Shown here in pieces: positions 24,892-34,694 of a stretch of 64,000 bases of DNA. The notes beneath the pieces are model-generated. The model saw only the letters and a list, made by a program, of their open reading frames with translations, had not been told where the DNA came from and did not search any database. Source of the stretch: Arcuatula senhousia. Its lineage: Eukaryota > Mollusca > Bivalvia > Mytilida > Mytilidae. A program made the position numbers and the translations under genes. Where the stretch lies: positions 12,557,001 through 12,621,000 of the forward strand of contig OZ020305.1 in NCBI GenBank assembly GCA_963971305.1, written 5' to 3'. Numbering within the stretch: position 1 is the first letter of the stretch; each line of letters opens with the position of its first letter.

Positions 24892-25907
24892 TCTTATTAT
24901 TCTTATTCTTATTGTCGCCAATTATTGTCCTCGTCATAACTAAAGAACCGTTTTATATTGCGGATCCAAACTTGGTATGATGATACGTGATCATGATATC
25001 TGTTGCGGTAGAAATTTTCGCAACCAAGATGGCTGCCATTTCAAAGATGGCCGCCATTTTACGTAAAAAAAGTCGCGTTTTCTGATTGAAACAAAAATTC
25101 ATTTTACGCAATATTATAGGATGGCGAGTTGAGGCGTGACGAAAAAAATGTCGAAAAATTCAAAATGGCCGCCATTTCCCGTAAAAATTGAACATTCTCC
25201 GATTTTAACGAAACTTTATATTTAAGGTATATGAAGGATGGCGAGTTCATACGCTGAGTAAGAAATGTCGAAATATTCAAAATGGCCGCCACTTCCTGTA
25301 AAAATGAAAATTTTCCGATTTCGACGGAAATTTATATTAAGGTGTTTCAAAGGATGGTGAGTTCAAAAAGTTCAAAAAATTCAAAATGGCCGCCACTTCC
25401 AAAATTTTTTTTTTCATAATTTTAACGAAATTTTATTTTTAAGAGTTTTGAAGGATGACCGATTAAAAAATTTCAAAAAATTCAAAATGGCCGCCATTTC
25501 CCGTAAAAATTGAACATTCTCCGATTTTAAAGAAACTTTATATTTAAGGAATATGAAGGATGGCGAGTTGATAGGCGAGGTCAGAAATGTCGAAAAATTC
25601 AAAATGGCCGCCATTTTCCGTAAAAAGTGAACATTCTCAGATTTTAACGAAACTTTATATTTAGGAGTTTCAAATGATGGCGAGTTCAAAAATTCCAAAA
25701 AAATCAAAATGGCCGCCACTTCCGTAATTATTGAAAATTCTCAGATTTTAACGAAACTTGATATTTTAGGTGTTTGAAGGATGGCGAGTGGGAATATGGA
25801 GTCAAATATTAAAAAAAATCATTAAAATGGCTGCCAACAGTGTCAAATATGTCGTAAAAGATAAGGCAACGGTCGACATCTGCTATTGCTGGCAATGGCA
25901 ATTCTAG
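24892..25907 (+). mobile_element. Family A element A13
   Basis: GTCGCC-head subtype with CTAG at 25904-25907. The first ~360 bases match A9; it diverges from about 25,253. Confidence 0.75.
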
Positions 25908-25911
25908 TTAT

Positions 25912-26920
25912 TCTTATTATTCTTATTGTCGCCAATTTTTTGTCCGCGTCATAACTAAAGAACCATTTTATATTGTGGATCCAAACTTGGTATGATTATA
26001 CGTAACCATGATATCTGTTGCAGTAGAAATTTTCAGAACCAAGATGGCTGCCATTTCCAAGATGGCCGCCATTTTACGTAAAAAATGTCGCGTTCTTCAA
26101 TTTGAACAAAAATTGGTATTATGGTTTATAATGGGATGGCGAATTAAGAGGTGACGTAAAAATGTCGAAATTCAAAATGGCCGCCATTTCCCGTAAAAAT
26201 TGAACATTCTCCGATTTTAACGAAACTTTATATTTAAGGTATATGAAGGAGTGCGAGTTCATACGTGGAGTAAGAAATGTCGAAAAATTCAAAATGGCCG
26301 CCACTTCCTGTAAAAATGAAAAGTTTCCGATTTCCACGAAAATTAATATTTAGGTGTTTCAAAGGATGGCGGGTTAAAAAAGTTCAAAAAATTCAAAATG
26401 GCCGCCACTTCCAAATTATTTTTTTTTTCAAAATTTTAACGAAATTTTATTTTTAAGAGTTTTGAAGGATGACCGATTCAAAAATTTCAAAAAATTCAAA
26501 ATGGCCGCCATTTCCCGTATAAATTGAACATTCTTCGATTTTAATGAAACTTTATATATAAGGAATATGAAGGATGGCGAGTTGATACGCGAGGTCAGAA
26601 ATGTCGAAAAATTCAAAATGGCGGCCATTTTCTGTAAAAAGTGAACATTCTCAGATTTTAACGAAACTTTATATTTAGGAGTTTCAAATAATGGCAAGTT
26701 CAAAAATTCTACAAATTTCAAAATGGCCGCCACTTCCGTAATTATTGAAAATTTTCAGATTTTAACGAAACTTGATATTTTAGGGTGTTTGAAGGATGGC
26801 GAGTGGGAATATGGAGTCAAATATTAAAAAATCATTTAAATGGCTGCCAACAGTGTCAAATATGTCGTAAAAGATAAGGCAACGGTCGACATCTGCTATT
26901 GCTGGCAATGGCAATTCTAG
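25912..26920 (+). mobile_element. Family A element A14
   Basis: GTCGCC-head subtype with CTAG at 26917-26920. It is the last family A copy in the array. Confidence 0.75.
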
Positions 26921-26986
26921 TTTTTTTTATTATTATTATGTCCCCGAACACGAAGTGTCGGGGACATATTGTTTTTGCTCGGTTTC

Positions 26987-27024
<38 letters not shown>

Positions 27025-27026
27025 TT
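26921..27026 (+). repeat. Single hairpin monomer and (ATT)n tract
   Basis: The stem-loop TGTCCCCGA/TCGGGGACA is at 26939-26966, the same as monomer five at 9037. About 13 ATT units follow. Confidence 0.8.
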
Positions 27027-28182
27027 TCTCGGTATTCTGGATCGTGAACTTGTCCACCTCATTTTTTCGACATCTTTTAAGGTAGGAAGCTGAAAATTCA
27101 TAAATCAAGAGTATGGAATGGGAGATTGTGCTTTTTGTATTTTTCGCCGAAATCGAACGACCCCATATAGGTAAAAAAAGGGCCTCAAAATGGCTCCTCG
27201 AAACCGAAGTTGAATTTTTCCTGGCATTTCTGATCCGGCAGGGGTAGGAAAAATTCCCTTATAGGTTAAGTGCGGATATACAATACCTTTCATTTAAAAA
27301 AAAAAAATTGAAAATCGGACTTACCGTTTTCAAAATTTTGCAAAAAATCGAAAATTATTTTTTTTGTAAGATTGAGTTATCTTTCTTTGTACCATATATT
27401 TTGTGATATTAATGAAAAAAGTTCTCAACTTTGTTATTTCTTAATGAAAATTGGTTTACAAGGTAATAGTGGTATGCCGAGTTCAATTTTGGAATCGAAA
27501 TTTTTTTTTGGGCGGCCATTTTAAAAATGGCCGCCATTTCCCGCCAAAATTAAAATTACTCCGATTTTAATGAAAATTGGTACATAAGGTAATAGTGGTA
27601 TGGCGAGTTGATTTTTGACATCAAAATTTTTTTATCGTCGGCCATTTTCAAAATGGCCGCCGTTTCCCGCCAAAATTAAAGTTATTCTGATTTTGATGAA
27701 AATTGGTTTACAAGGTAATAGTGGTATGCCGAGTTCAATTTTGGAATTGAAATTTTTCTTGGGGCCGCCATTTTCAAAATGGCCGCCATTTCCCGCCAAA
27801 ATTAAAATTGCTCCGATTTTAATGAAAATTGGTATATAAGGTAATAGTGGTATGGCAAGTTGATTTTTGACATCAAAATTTTTTTTTATCGTCGGCCATT
27901 TTCAAAATGGCCGCAGTTTCCCGCCAAAATTAGATTTACTCAGATTTTAACGAAAATTGGTATATAAGGTAATAGTTGTATGGCGAGTTGATTTTTGACA
28001 TCGAAATATTTTTATTGTCGGCCATTTTAAAAATGGTCGCCGTTTCCCGCCAAAATTAAAATTACTCCTATTTTGATGAAAATTGGATAAATTAAGTTAT
28101 CTCAAATGCCAAGAGACATTGACAAAGAGGGGTACGTGAGGGGACATTTTTGTGACTCGCTTGCGATCACAATTAGAACTAG
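27027..28182 (+). mobile_element. Family C element C2
   Basis: 1,156-bp copy of C1 with an extra internal unit. CTAG at 28179-28182 follows the hairpin of GTGACTCGCTTGCGATCAC. Confidence 0.75.
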
Positions 28183-28186
28183 TTAT

Positions 28187-29580
28187 TCTTAGTATTCTGT
28201 AGTGTGAACTTGTCCGCTCGATTTAAAGAGCATCTTTGAAGGTAGGAAGCTGAAACTTCATATATCAAGAGAATGGAGTGTGAAATTGTGTAATCAGATT
28301 TTTTCGTCAAAATAAAACGCCCTCTTTTAGGGTTAATAATGGCCTGAAAATGGCTCCTCAAAATCAAAGTTTTATTTTTAACGGCATTTATAAACCAGCT
28401 GAATTATTGAAAATCTGTTTATATATAAAATAGGTATGTACAAGAGGTATCTTTCAAAAAAAGAATTTTGGAAATCGGACTTACCGTTTTCAAAATTTTG
28501 CAAAAATTCGAAAAAAGGGGAGATAATTGACCACATTATATGAAATTGTATAAAATAATCAGTATTTGTAAGTAACATTTTATAAATTTAGTATCGCTGA
28601 AGACCTGTAAACAGGTATTGGTGTAAAAATGATGATTTCTTGGTCTTCAAAAAAATTATTGGTCGGCCATTTTCAAAATGGCCGACTGTTTCCCGCCATA
28701 ATTGAAACTTGCTCCGAATTTGATGAAAATTTGTATTTCAGGTTATTGGAGTATGCCGAGTTCATTTCTGGTATCGAAATTTTTTATTGGCCACCATTTT
28801 CAAAATGGCCGCCACTTCCATGGATTTTGGGAAAAATTTTAAACTTTGCTATTTTTAAATGAAAATTTGTATTTCAGGTAATTGGGGTATGCTGAGTTCA
28901 TTTCTGGTATTGAAAATTTTTTTTCGGCTGCCATTTTCAAAATGGCCGCCACTTCCGGTTATTTTCAACTTACTCTGATTTTAATGAAAATTGATATCTA
29001 GGGGTTTCAAAGGATGGCGAATTGAGACGTGAAGTCGAAAATGTCAAAAAATTCAAAATGGCCGCCACTTCCGGTAAAAATTCAACTCACTCAAATGTTA
29101 ACGAAAATTTATATCTAGGGGTTTTAAAGGATGGCGAATTGAGACGTGCAGTCGAAAATGTCGAAAAATTCAAAATGGCCGCCACTTCCGGTAAAAATTC
29201 AACTTGATCCTATTTAAACGAAAATTGATATCTAGGGGTTTTAAAGGATGGCGAATTGAGGCGTGTAATTGAAAATGTCGAAAAATTCAAAATGGCCGCC
29301 ACTTCCGGTAAAATGTCATCTTGCTATGATTTTAACAAAAATTGATATCTAGGGGTAGTAAAGGATGGCGAATTGAGGCGTGAAGGCGAAAATGTCAAAA
29401 AATTCAAAATGGCCGCCACTTCCAGTAAAATTCTACTTGCTCCGATTTCAACTAGAATTGATATCTAAGCTTAATAATGGATGGCGAACAGAAAAATATT
29501 CTTGAATAAGCTTGATTGTAACAAAGAGGGGTACGTGAGGGGACATTTGTGACTCGCTTTGCGATCACAATTATACCTAG
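28187..29580 (+). mobile_element. Family F element F1
   Basis: It starts TCTTAGTATTCTGTAGTGTG and shares the C tail (ACGTGAGGGGACATTTGTGA, hairpin, CTAG 29577-29580) but has a different body. Its last ~600 bases are ~115-bp units reading AAAATGGCCGCCACTTCCGG and GAAAATTGATATCTAGGGGT. One base is inserted in the hairpin loop relative to family C. Confidence 0.7.
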
Positions 29581-29590
29581 TTATTATTAT

Positions 29591-32250
29591 TCTTTTTCTT
29601 CTTTCTCCGCGGCATGAAACTGTCCATGCGAGTTCTCGGAAATTGCTTGACGGATTTGCACGAAACATTGTATGATGGTAGATAGGTCTTTGAAGTAGAA
29701 CCTAACCTATTCAGAATTTTCAAAATGGCCGCCATTTTCAAAATGGCCGCCATTACATAAGGGTACCCCCATTATATCTCAAAAACTACTGGATGGATTT
29801 CGACCAAATTTGGACGTTCATTGACAAAATTAAAAAGGACTTGATTGGTGAAAAAAAAAAATTTCAAAATGGCCGCCATTTTCAAAATGGCTGCTACTGA
29901 AAATAGGCAAAATTTGAAAATGTCAACCGATTTGCACGAAACTTAGGGTGCAAGACATAGTTATTCAAAATGACGTCATCAGACAAAAGCAATGTCACTT
30001 CCATTCAATGAAGAAAATCTGGCTATCACTTGTACTATGGACATTTATATATCAATAAAAAGATAAAACTTCACTCTTTCTGGTGTTCTTGATCTTATAA
30101 AGATATTTAACACAGAAATTGTTTTAAAAAGTGCCAAAATCTGACAAAGAGGGGTGTATTTTAATGAAAAATCTACAGGTGCAATCTCATTTTTAAGACC
30201 TGAATTTGATCATTTCTATAAATATGCCAAAACCTGAACACAGAATATCTAAAAGAGCATGTCTCATAGTTTTAACTGTGAAAATATTGGGGTACATTAT
30301 GTTGCATTTTTCAGAAATATTTTTGTTTGCATAAAAAGTGGCAGTTTGTCACATGGAAAAAATTGTCCTTTTTGTAGTTATCCCCCTTCATACAAATATC
30401 AACATAACAATACTTTATTTTGCAAAAGCAGACCTGACTTAAAGTTTTCTATGCAGAGGAGCATGTAAACAATCACAAGAGTGCAAAATAAATGGTCATT
30501 CTTACTTCCGGTATAAAAATAGACAGGATTCCCTCCACTCATTGGTCAATTTATTGGGCTACCACCACTAGTATTTTATACGAAACTGTGTATGGCATCG
30601 TTTAAGACAAATAAATTGTAAAATATATACCTTTTCCTTATTTTTTCTTGTTCGATATTTAATTGCGAATAAAATGGTACCTTATTTTTGTCGTTCGCTT
30701 TAAAAATAGTGAAAACATTGCGATTCTCATAAAAGACCTTGCAATAGTTTTTTGGCCCTTTTTGCCTATGTTGGTTTCCTTTAACCAGATTCTTTGATTT
30801 TTGCACTTTACAATGGTGTTCCTATACTTTTACATTATTTTCATCATTTTTGCAGTACTTTTATTGCAATATTATGGTAAATCCTTCTTTCCTTTAGGTA
30901 AATTTTTGGTTTTACTCTCTGATTTTCCTATAATATGGCCATACCTGAATCTTTTAAGTAACAGTTTTAACAGAAGACATATATTTGTATCTAAAGAACA
31001 TTTATATTTAGCTTTCAAATAAACTTTGTTATAATGTATGAATATGAAAAATAATTTTACACCGAGCCAGTCGATATTTTCCAATTTCATGTACTACATT
31101 TGGTTTCGAAATTGCATGACTTCACAATAAGAAGGCGAAAACAACAAAACGTAACAAATGACGTCACAAAAAGCACACTGACCTTGCAAACTTAATTGGT
31201 TGCTATGGTGTTTTTGCATAAAATATTAATCTCAGAAAGTCATGAATGGACCATTACATTGGTATTGTGTGTATAAACAAATTCACAATTGAATGCAACA
31301 CTAAAATGAAGTGTGCTGGGCTTGATAAAGCATATCAAATTTCAATATTTGCTTTTAAAGGGTGCAAGACATAGTTATTCAAAATGACGTCATCAGACAA
31401 AAGCAATGTCACTTCCATTCAATGAAGAAAATCTGGCTATCACTTGTACTATGGACATTTATATATCAATAAAAAGATAAAACTTCACTCTTTCTGGTGT
31501 TCTTGATCTTATAAAGATATTTAACACAGAAATTGTTTTAAAAAGTGCCAAAATCTGACAAAGAGGGGTGTATTTTAATGAAAAATCTACAGGTGCAATC
31601 TCATTTTAAGACCTGAATTTGATCATTTCTATAAATATGCCAAAACCTGAACACAGAATATCTAAAAGAGCATGTCTCATAGTTTTAACTGTGAAAATAT
31701 TGGGGTACATTATGTTGCATTTTTCAGAAATATTTTTGTTTGCATAAAAAGTGGCAGTTTGTCACATGGAAAAAATTGTCCTTTTTGTAGTTATCCCCCT
31801 TCATACAAATATCAACATAACAATACTTTATTTTGCAAAAGCAGACCTGACTTAAAGTTTTCTATGCAGAGGAGCATGTAAACAATCACAAGAGTGCAAA
31901 ATAAATGGTCATTCTTACTTCCGGTATAAAAATAGACAGGATTCCCTCCACTCATTGGTCAATTTATTGGGCTACCACCACTAGTATTTTATACGAAACT
32001 GTGTATGGCATCGTTAGTATATTAACAGACCAGGGTAAGGCAACCTCAAATCTGCAAATAGAATTTTCAAGATGGCCGCCATTTCAAAATGGCCGCCATC
32101 CAAAGTTGTAAAAATTTACCGATTTCAACCAATTGTTCGATTTCAACAACATTTTGTATCTAGAGGTTTTTATGAATGGCGAAATAGAATATGGTGTCAA
32201 AAATGAGTTCGTTTGGGAGACATTTTGTGTTGGGCATCCCCAACACAGTC
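29591..32250 (+). mobile_element. Family G element G1, split by a 2.07-kb insertion
   Basis: It starts TCTTTTTCTTCTTTCTCCGC with ACTGTCCATGCG near base 40 and ACGAAACATTGTATGATG after that. AAAATGGCCGCC blocks occur on both sides of the insertion at 29,947-32,013. The 3' end has TTTGGGAGACATTTTGTGTT and the hairpin TGTGTTGG/CCCAACACA (32226-32247). CTAG is not present, so the end looks eroded. Confidence 0.65.
29947..32013. mobile_element. Insertion with 658-bp direct terminal repeats
   Basis: Two direct repeats, 29945-30602 and 31359-32015, differ by about one T and flank ~756 bp of unique AT-rich sequence. TTAG at 29943-29946 and 32014-32017 fits a 4-bp target duplication. Restored, the target would read GAAACTTAGTATATT, which fits the recurring GAAACTTGGTAT motif of the host element. 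The layout is LTR-like (TRIM-type), with a TTTTAAAGGG tract just before the second repeat. No gag/pol ORF or convincing tRNA primer site is seen. A tandem duplication with a spacer is the alternative. Confidence 0.55.
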
Positions 32251-32259
32251 AGCACATGT

Positions 32260-33180
32260 TTGTTTTTGTTTTTTTTCAGTAAAGTAGCTATTTTGATTTT
32301 ATTTGTGATTATGACCTCCTTGTTTGGTCAATCAGATTCACAAAATTGATCCATAAAGCGGACCACTTATTAACTTTAGGTGTGTAGGCGGGGGCGATGG
32401 TATCTAGATTAAACATTAATTAATTAAAAAAGGTAACAGGACCGTAACTTGGACTGAGGGCTACTTTGTCTTATCTACGACATATTATGCCAGATTAAAA
32501 AAAAACCCAATTTATTTGATTCTTTTACATCAGTTCATCAGTTTGAAGCTTCCGGTTAGCTTTTAGAAACAACAATGTTTCTCTCCAAAAGCCCTATACG
32601 TCGTCTCCATTTTATAAATGAATATTAAATGAATAAATAAATAAAATGTTCATAAGGCCAAAAATGAAATAAAAATGACGACGATAGTTCGGAAACTTTT
32701 TTTTATTACATTGATTTCTCAAGGAACTTTCGGTTTGCACTTCGTGCATCTGTCTGTAAAACAAAGTTTTCCGTACTTTTTTCTATACGCTTATGGATAA
32801 TGAACTGATTTTTGGTATTTGAGACTACAATTTTGAGTACATTTCATTTTGATCTACAATTTTTAATGGAGTTTTTGCCCTATATTGATGGACTTGTTGG
32901 GAGCTATGTATTATATATGCAATTAATTCATAGAATGCTTATTTACAACTGTCTTGATTATAGGAGTACCATAATTTCCTGCTCTATATATACAGTAATT
33001 GTTTCATGTATCTTTTCACATTGCCTCCTTTACATGTTTTTGTAGTATCAGCATTTGTAGCACTTCTCAAGTGGTTACATAGCATTGTCAATCTTTGTAA
33101 CAAAAAGATGGGAGAGCCCTACAAAAAATGTAAAGCAGGGTTTGATTCTGCTGTCGATAGATGCAAGTAAGTACTTGATA
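32260..33180. other. Unique AT-rich stretch, no gene seen
   Basis: After the repeat array the sequence becomes non-repetitive. No ORF resembles a known protein and no splice-bounded exon could be assigned. It may be intronic or 5' to the DCST-like gene. Confidence 0.5.
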
Positions 33181-33181
33181 A

Positions 33182-33297
33182 GAAGCAGAGGTACCAATGG
33201 GGTATCCGAATGTCAAAAGTCCGAAAGGGCAGAGACGAAACCAGTAAACACCAACAAGAACGGGACAAAAACAGACAACATGTAAAACATTTAAAAC
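33182..33297 (-). mobile_element. 3' end fragment of a reverse transcriptase element
   Basis: The minus strand contains GCAGAGGTACCAATGGGGTA read as its complement, then the TCGGACTTTTGACATTCGG and CCCGTTCTTGTTGGTGTTTA blocks. These follow the RT reading frame in the fuller copy at 42,950-43,740. Confidence 0.65.
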
Positions 33298-33639
33298 AAA
33301 AACTTACACATATATTCTGACTGTTTTCATAAGATTCTATGATTGTATGCAGTGACAAAACGTGATTCCTAAAATTCAAAGATTAAATAAAATCTTAAGT
33401 TAAATTTCTTGGAATTCAGGAAAACAATGAGACTTTACAGAATGTCATTTAACCTACGAAATTTTTCATTAATAAATTTATAAAAATAGGTGTACATTTA
33501 TATCGTATCAATAAGATTCCGAAGTTTGAAGTAATTTAGTACATGTATAGATGTGACTGATAAACGGAACAAACCAGCACTATAAACATGTACCCGCCGC
33601 TAAAGCAGAGGTACCGTTCTTAAAGTATGATGCGGATCA

Positions 33640-34225
33640 GCATTTTTTCATTAATTTCTGTTTCATTTTTTTGTTGTACTAAGTTAATTTTGATAAAATA
33701 TACAAGTACCAAAAAAAGGTGTAAAACGGGTAATAAGGTTACTAGTACGCTGTTTATGCATATTTCAATGAGTAACCTTAAGCTCATCAGCAGCATTTGA
33801 ATCAATACAATGGAAGATCAAAAACCTGAAGTATTAAACAAAAGTACTCAAAGCCATAAAACGTTCGATCAGGAAAACCAAATTTAGTACCGATGATATC
33901 GACCACTCGCAGTACAAGGAAAGACATATTATAATTTGAGGGGTTTTGTATTATACACAATTGACAACAAAGTTATCTATCTATTATCTTTCGTTATTTT
34001 GCTTCCCTGTTCGAACCTTTTGGCTTTGAGTACTTTTCATTCAATTCTTTTTGTTTTTGACCATCCAATTTTTTATTCAAATGCTGCTGATGAGAGGTTA
34101 CTCCTTGAAATATCAATGTACAGCATATCCAAATTAATCGTTTTTATACCTGTTTTTGGTATTGTATTATCGTACCTGTGTCAATATTTTACAACAAATT
34201 GGAAATGTGGCCATAAACTACTTCT
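33640..34225. repeat. Inverted pair of a ~250-bp repeat
   Basis: The left arm (about 33,640-33,905, minus) and right arm (about 33,995-34,225, plus) share TGGCTTTGAGTACTTTT, CAAATGCTGCTGATGAG, GGTTACTC and TTGAAATAT, plus a downstream TTTTTGGTA block. The arms are well diverged. The 137-codon frame at 33,936-34,349 lies in the right arm and is not a convincing gene. Confidence 0.6.
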
Positions 34226-34343
34226 GATAGATGCCCAGAAGAATTTCTTTATATTTTCAGCGATTTTTTCGTATTATGTAAATTTGTACCCTCTATTTTT
34301 AAATTTGATCTTATTGATATTTGAGGAAAGAAAGGGTATTAAA

Positions 34344-34372
34344 TTGTAAGCTGTAACTCAAAGTTTTTCTAG
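34344..34372 (+). repeat. Eroded 3' end like that of the 55.5-kb element
   Basis: TGTAAGCTGTAACTCAAAG followed by TTTTTCTAG closely resembles the intact hairpin end at 56,394-56,421 (TGTGAGC/GCTCACA, then TTTTTCTAG). The stem is decayed here. Confidence 0.45.
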
Positions 34373-34620
34373 TTTTATAATATCATATAACTATTCCCGG
34401 TATAATTGGTGGGTGTATAGTGATGGTTAGTTCCCTCTCGGTCCGCAACACGTATCCTAGACCAGTCCTATTTTTATGCAATGTTATCTGTCTTGTATTA
34501 TTTAGATGCGCTTCTCCAATTTCAAACTTACGAATGAGGTATTTTTTTTTTATTTTACAGACAAAATATCACACAGTCTAAATGTTCTTACAACAGTTTT
34601 ATTTTTCACTTGCTATATAG

Positions 34621-34694
34621 GGATGCCCTTGGCCCTCTGAGTTTTATGTGCGGTATATTGTCAGCTGTCAGTTATGTCTGTTTATTATGTCGAA
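34621..34694 (+). CDS. DCST-like exon (candidate)
   Basis: TATATAG acceptor and GTAAGT donor. Encodes DALGPLSFMCGILSAVSYVC and LLCR, a hydrophobic stretch with spaced Cys that fits the family only loosely. Phase joins the next exon without a stop. Confidence 0.5.

Larger units (their letters stand above)
21550..25253 (+). repeat. Segmental duplication SD2, second copy
   Basis: Second copy of 12,978-16,363, containing the 317-bp insertion at 23,394. Confidence 0.85.

Noticed and set aside
33700..34120. Possible second hammerhead (GCTGCTGATGAG ... TTGAAAT) in both arms of the inverted repeat
   Set aside because: CTGATGA and GAAA are present and flanking bases could pair as stem I, but stem II next to the core does not close and the UH cleavage position is not formed.
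33936..34349. 137-codon hydrophobic frame that could pass for a membrane protein exon
   Set aside because: It lies inside one arm of a diverged inverted repeat and is not bounded by suitable splice sites; hydrophobicity is explained by T-rich sequence.
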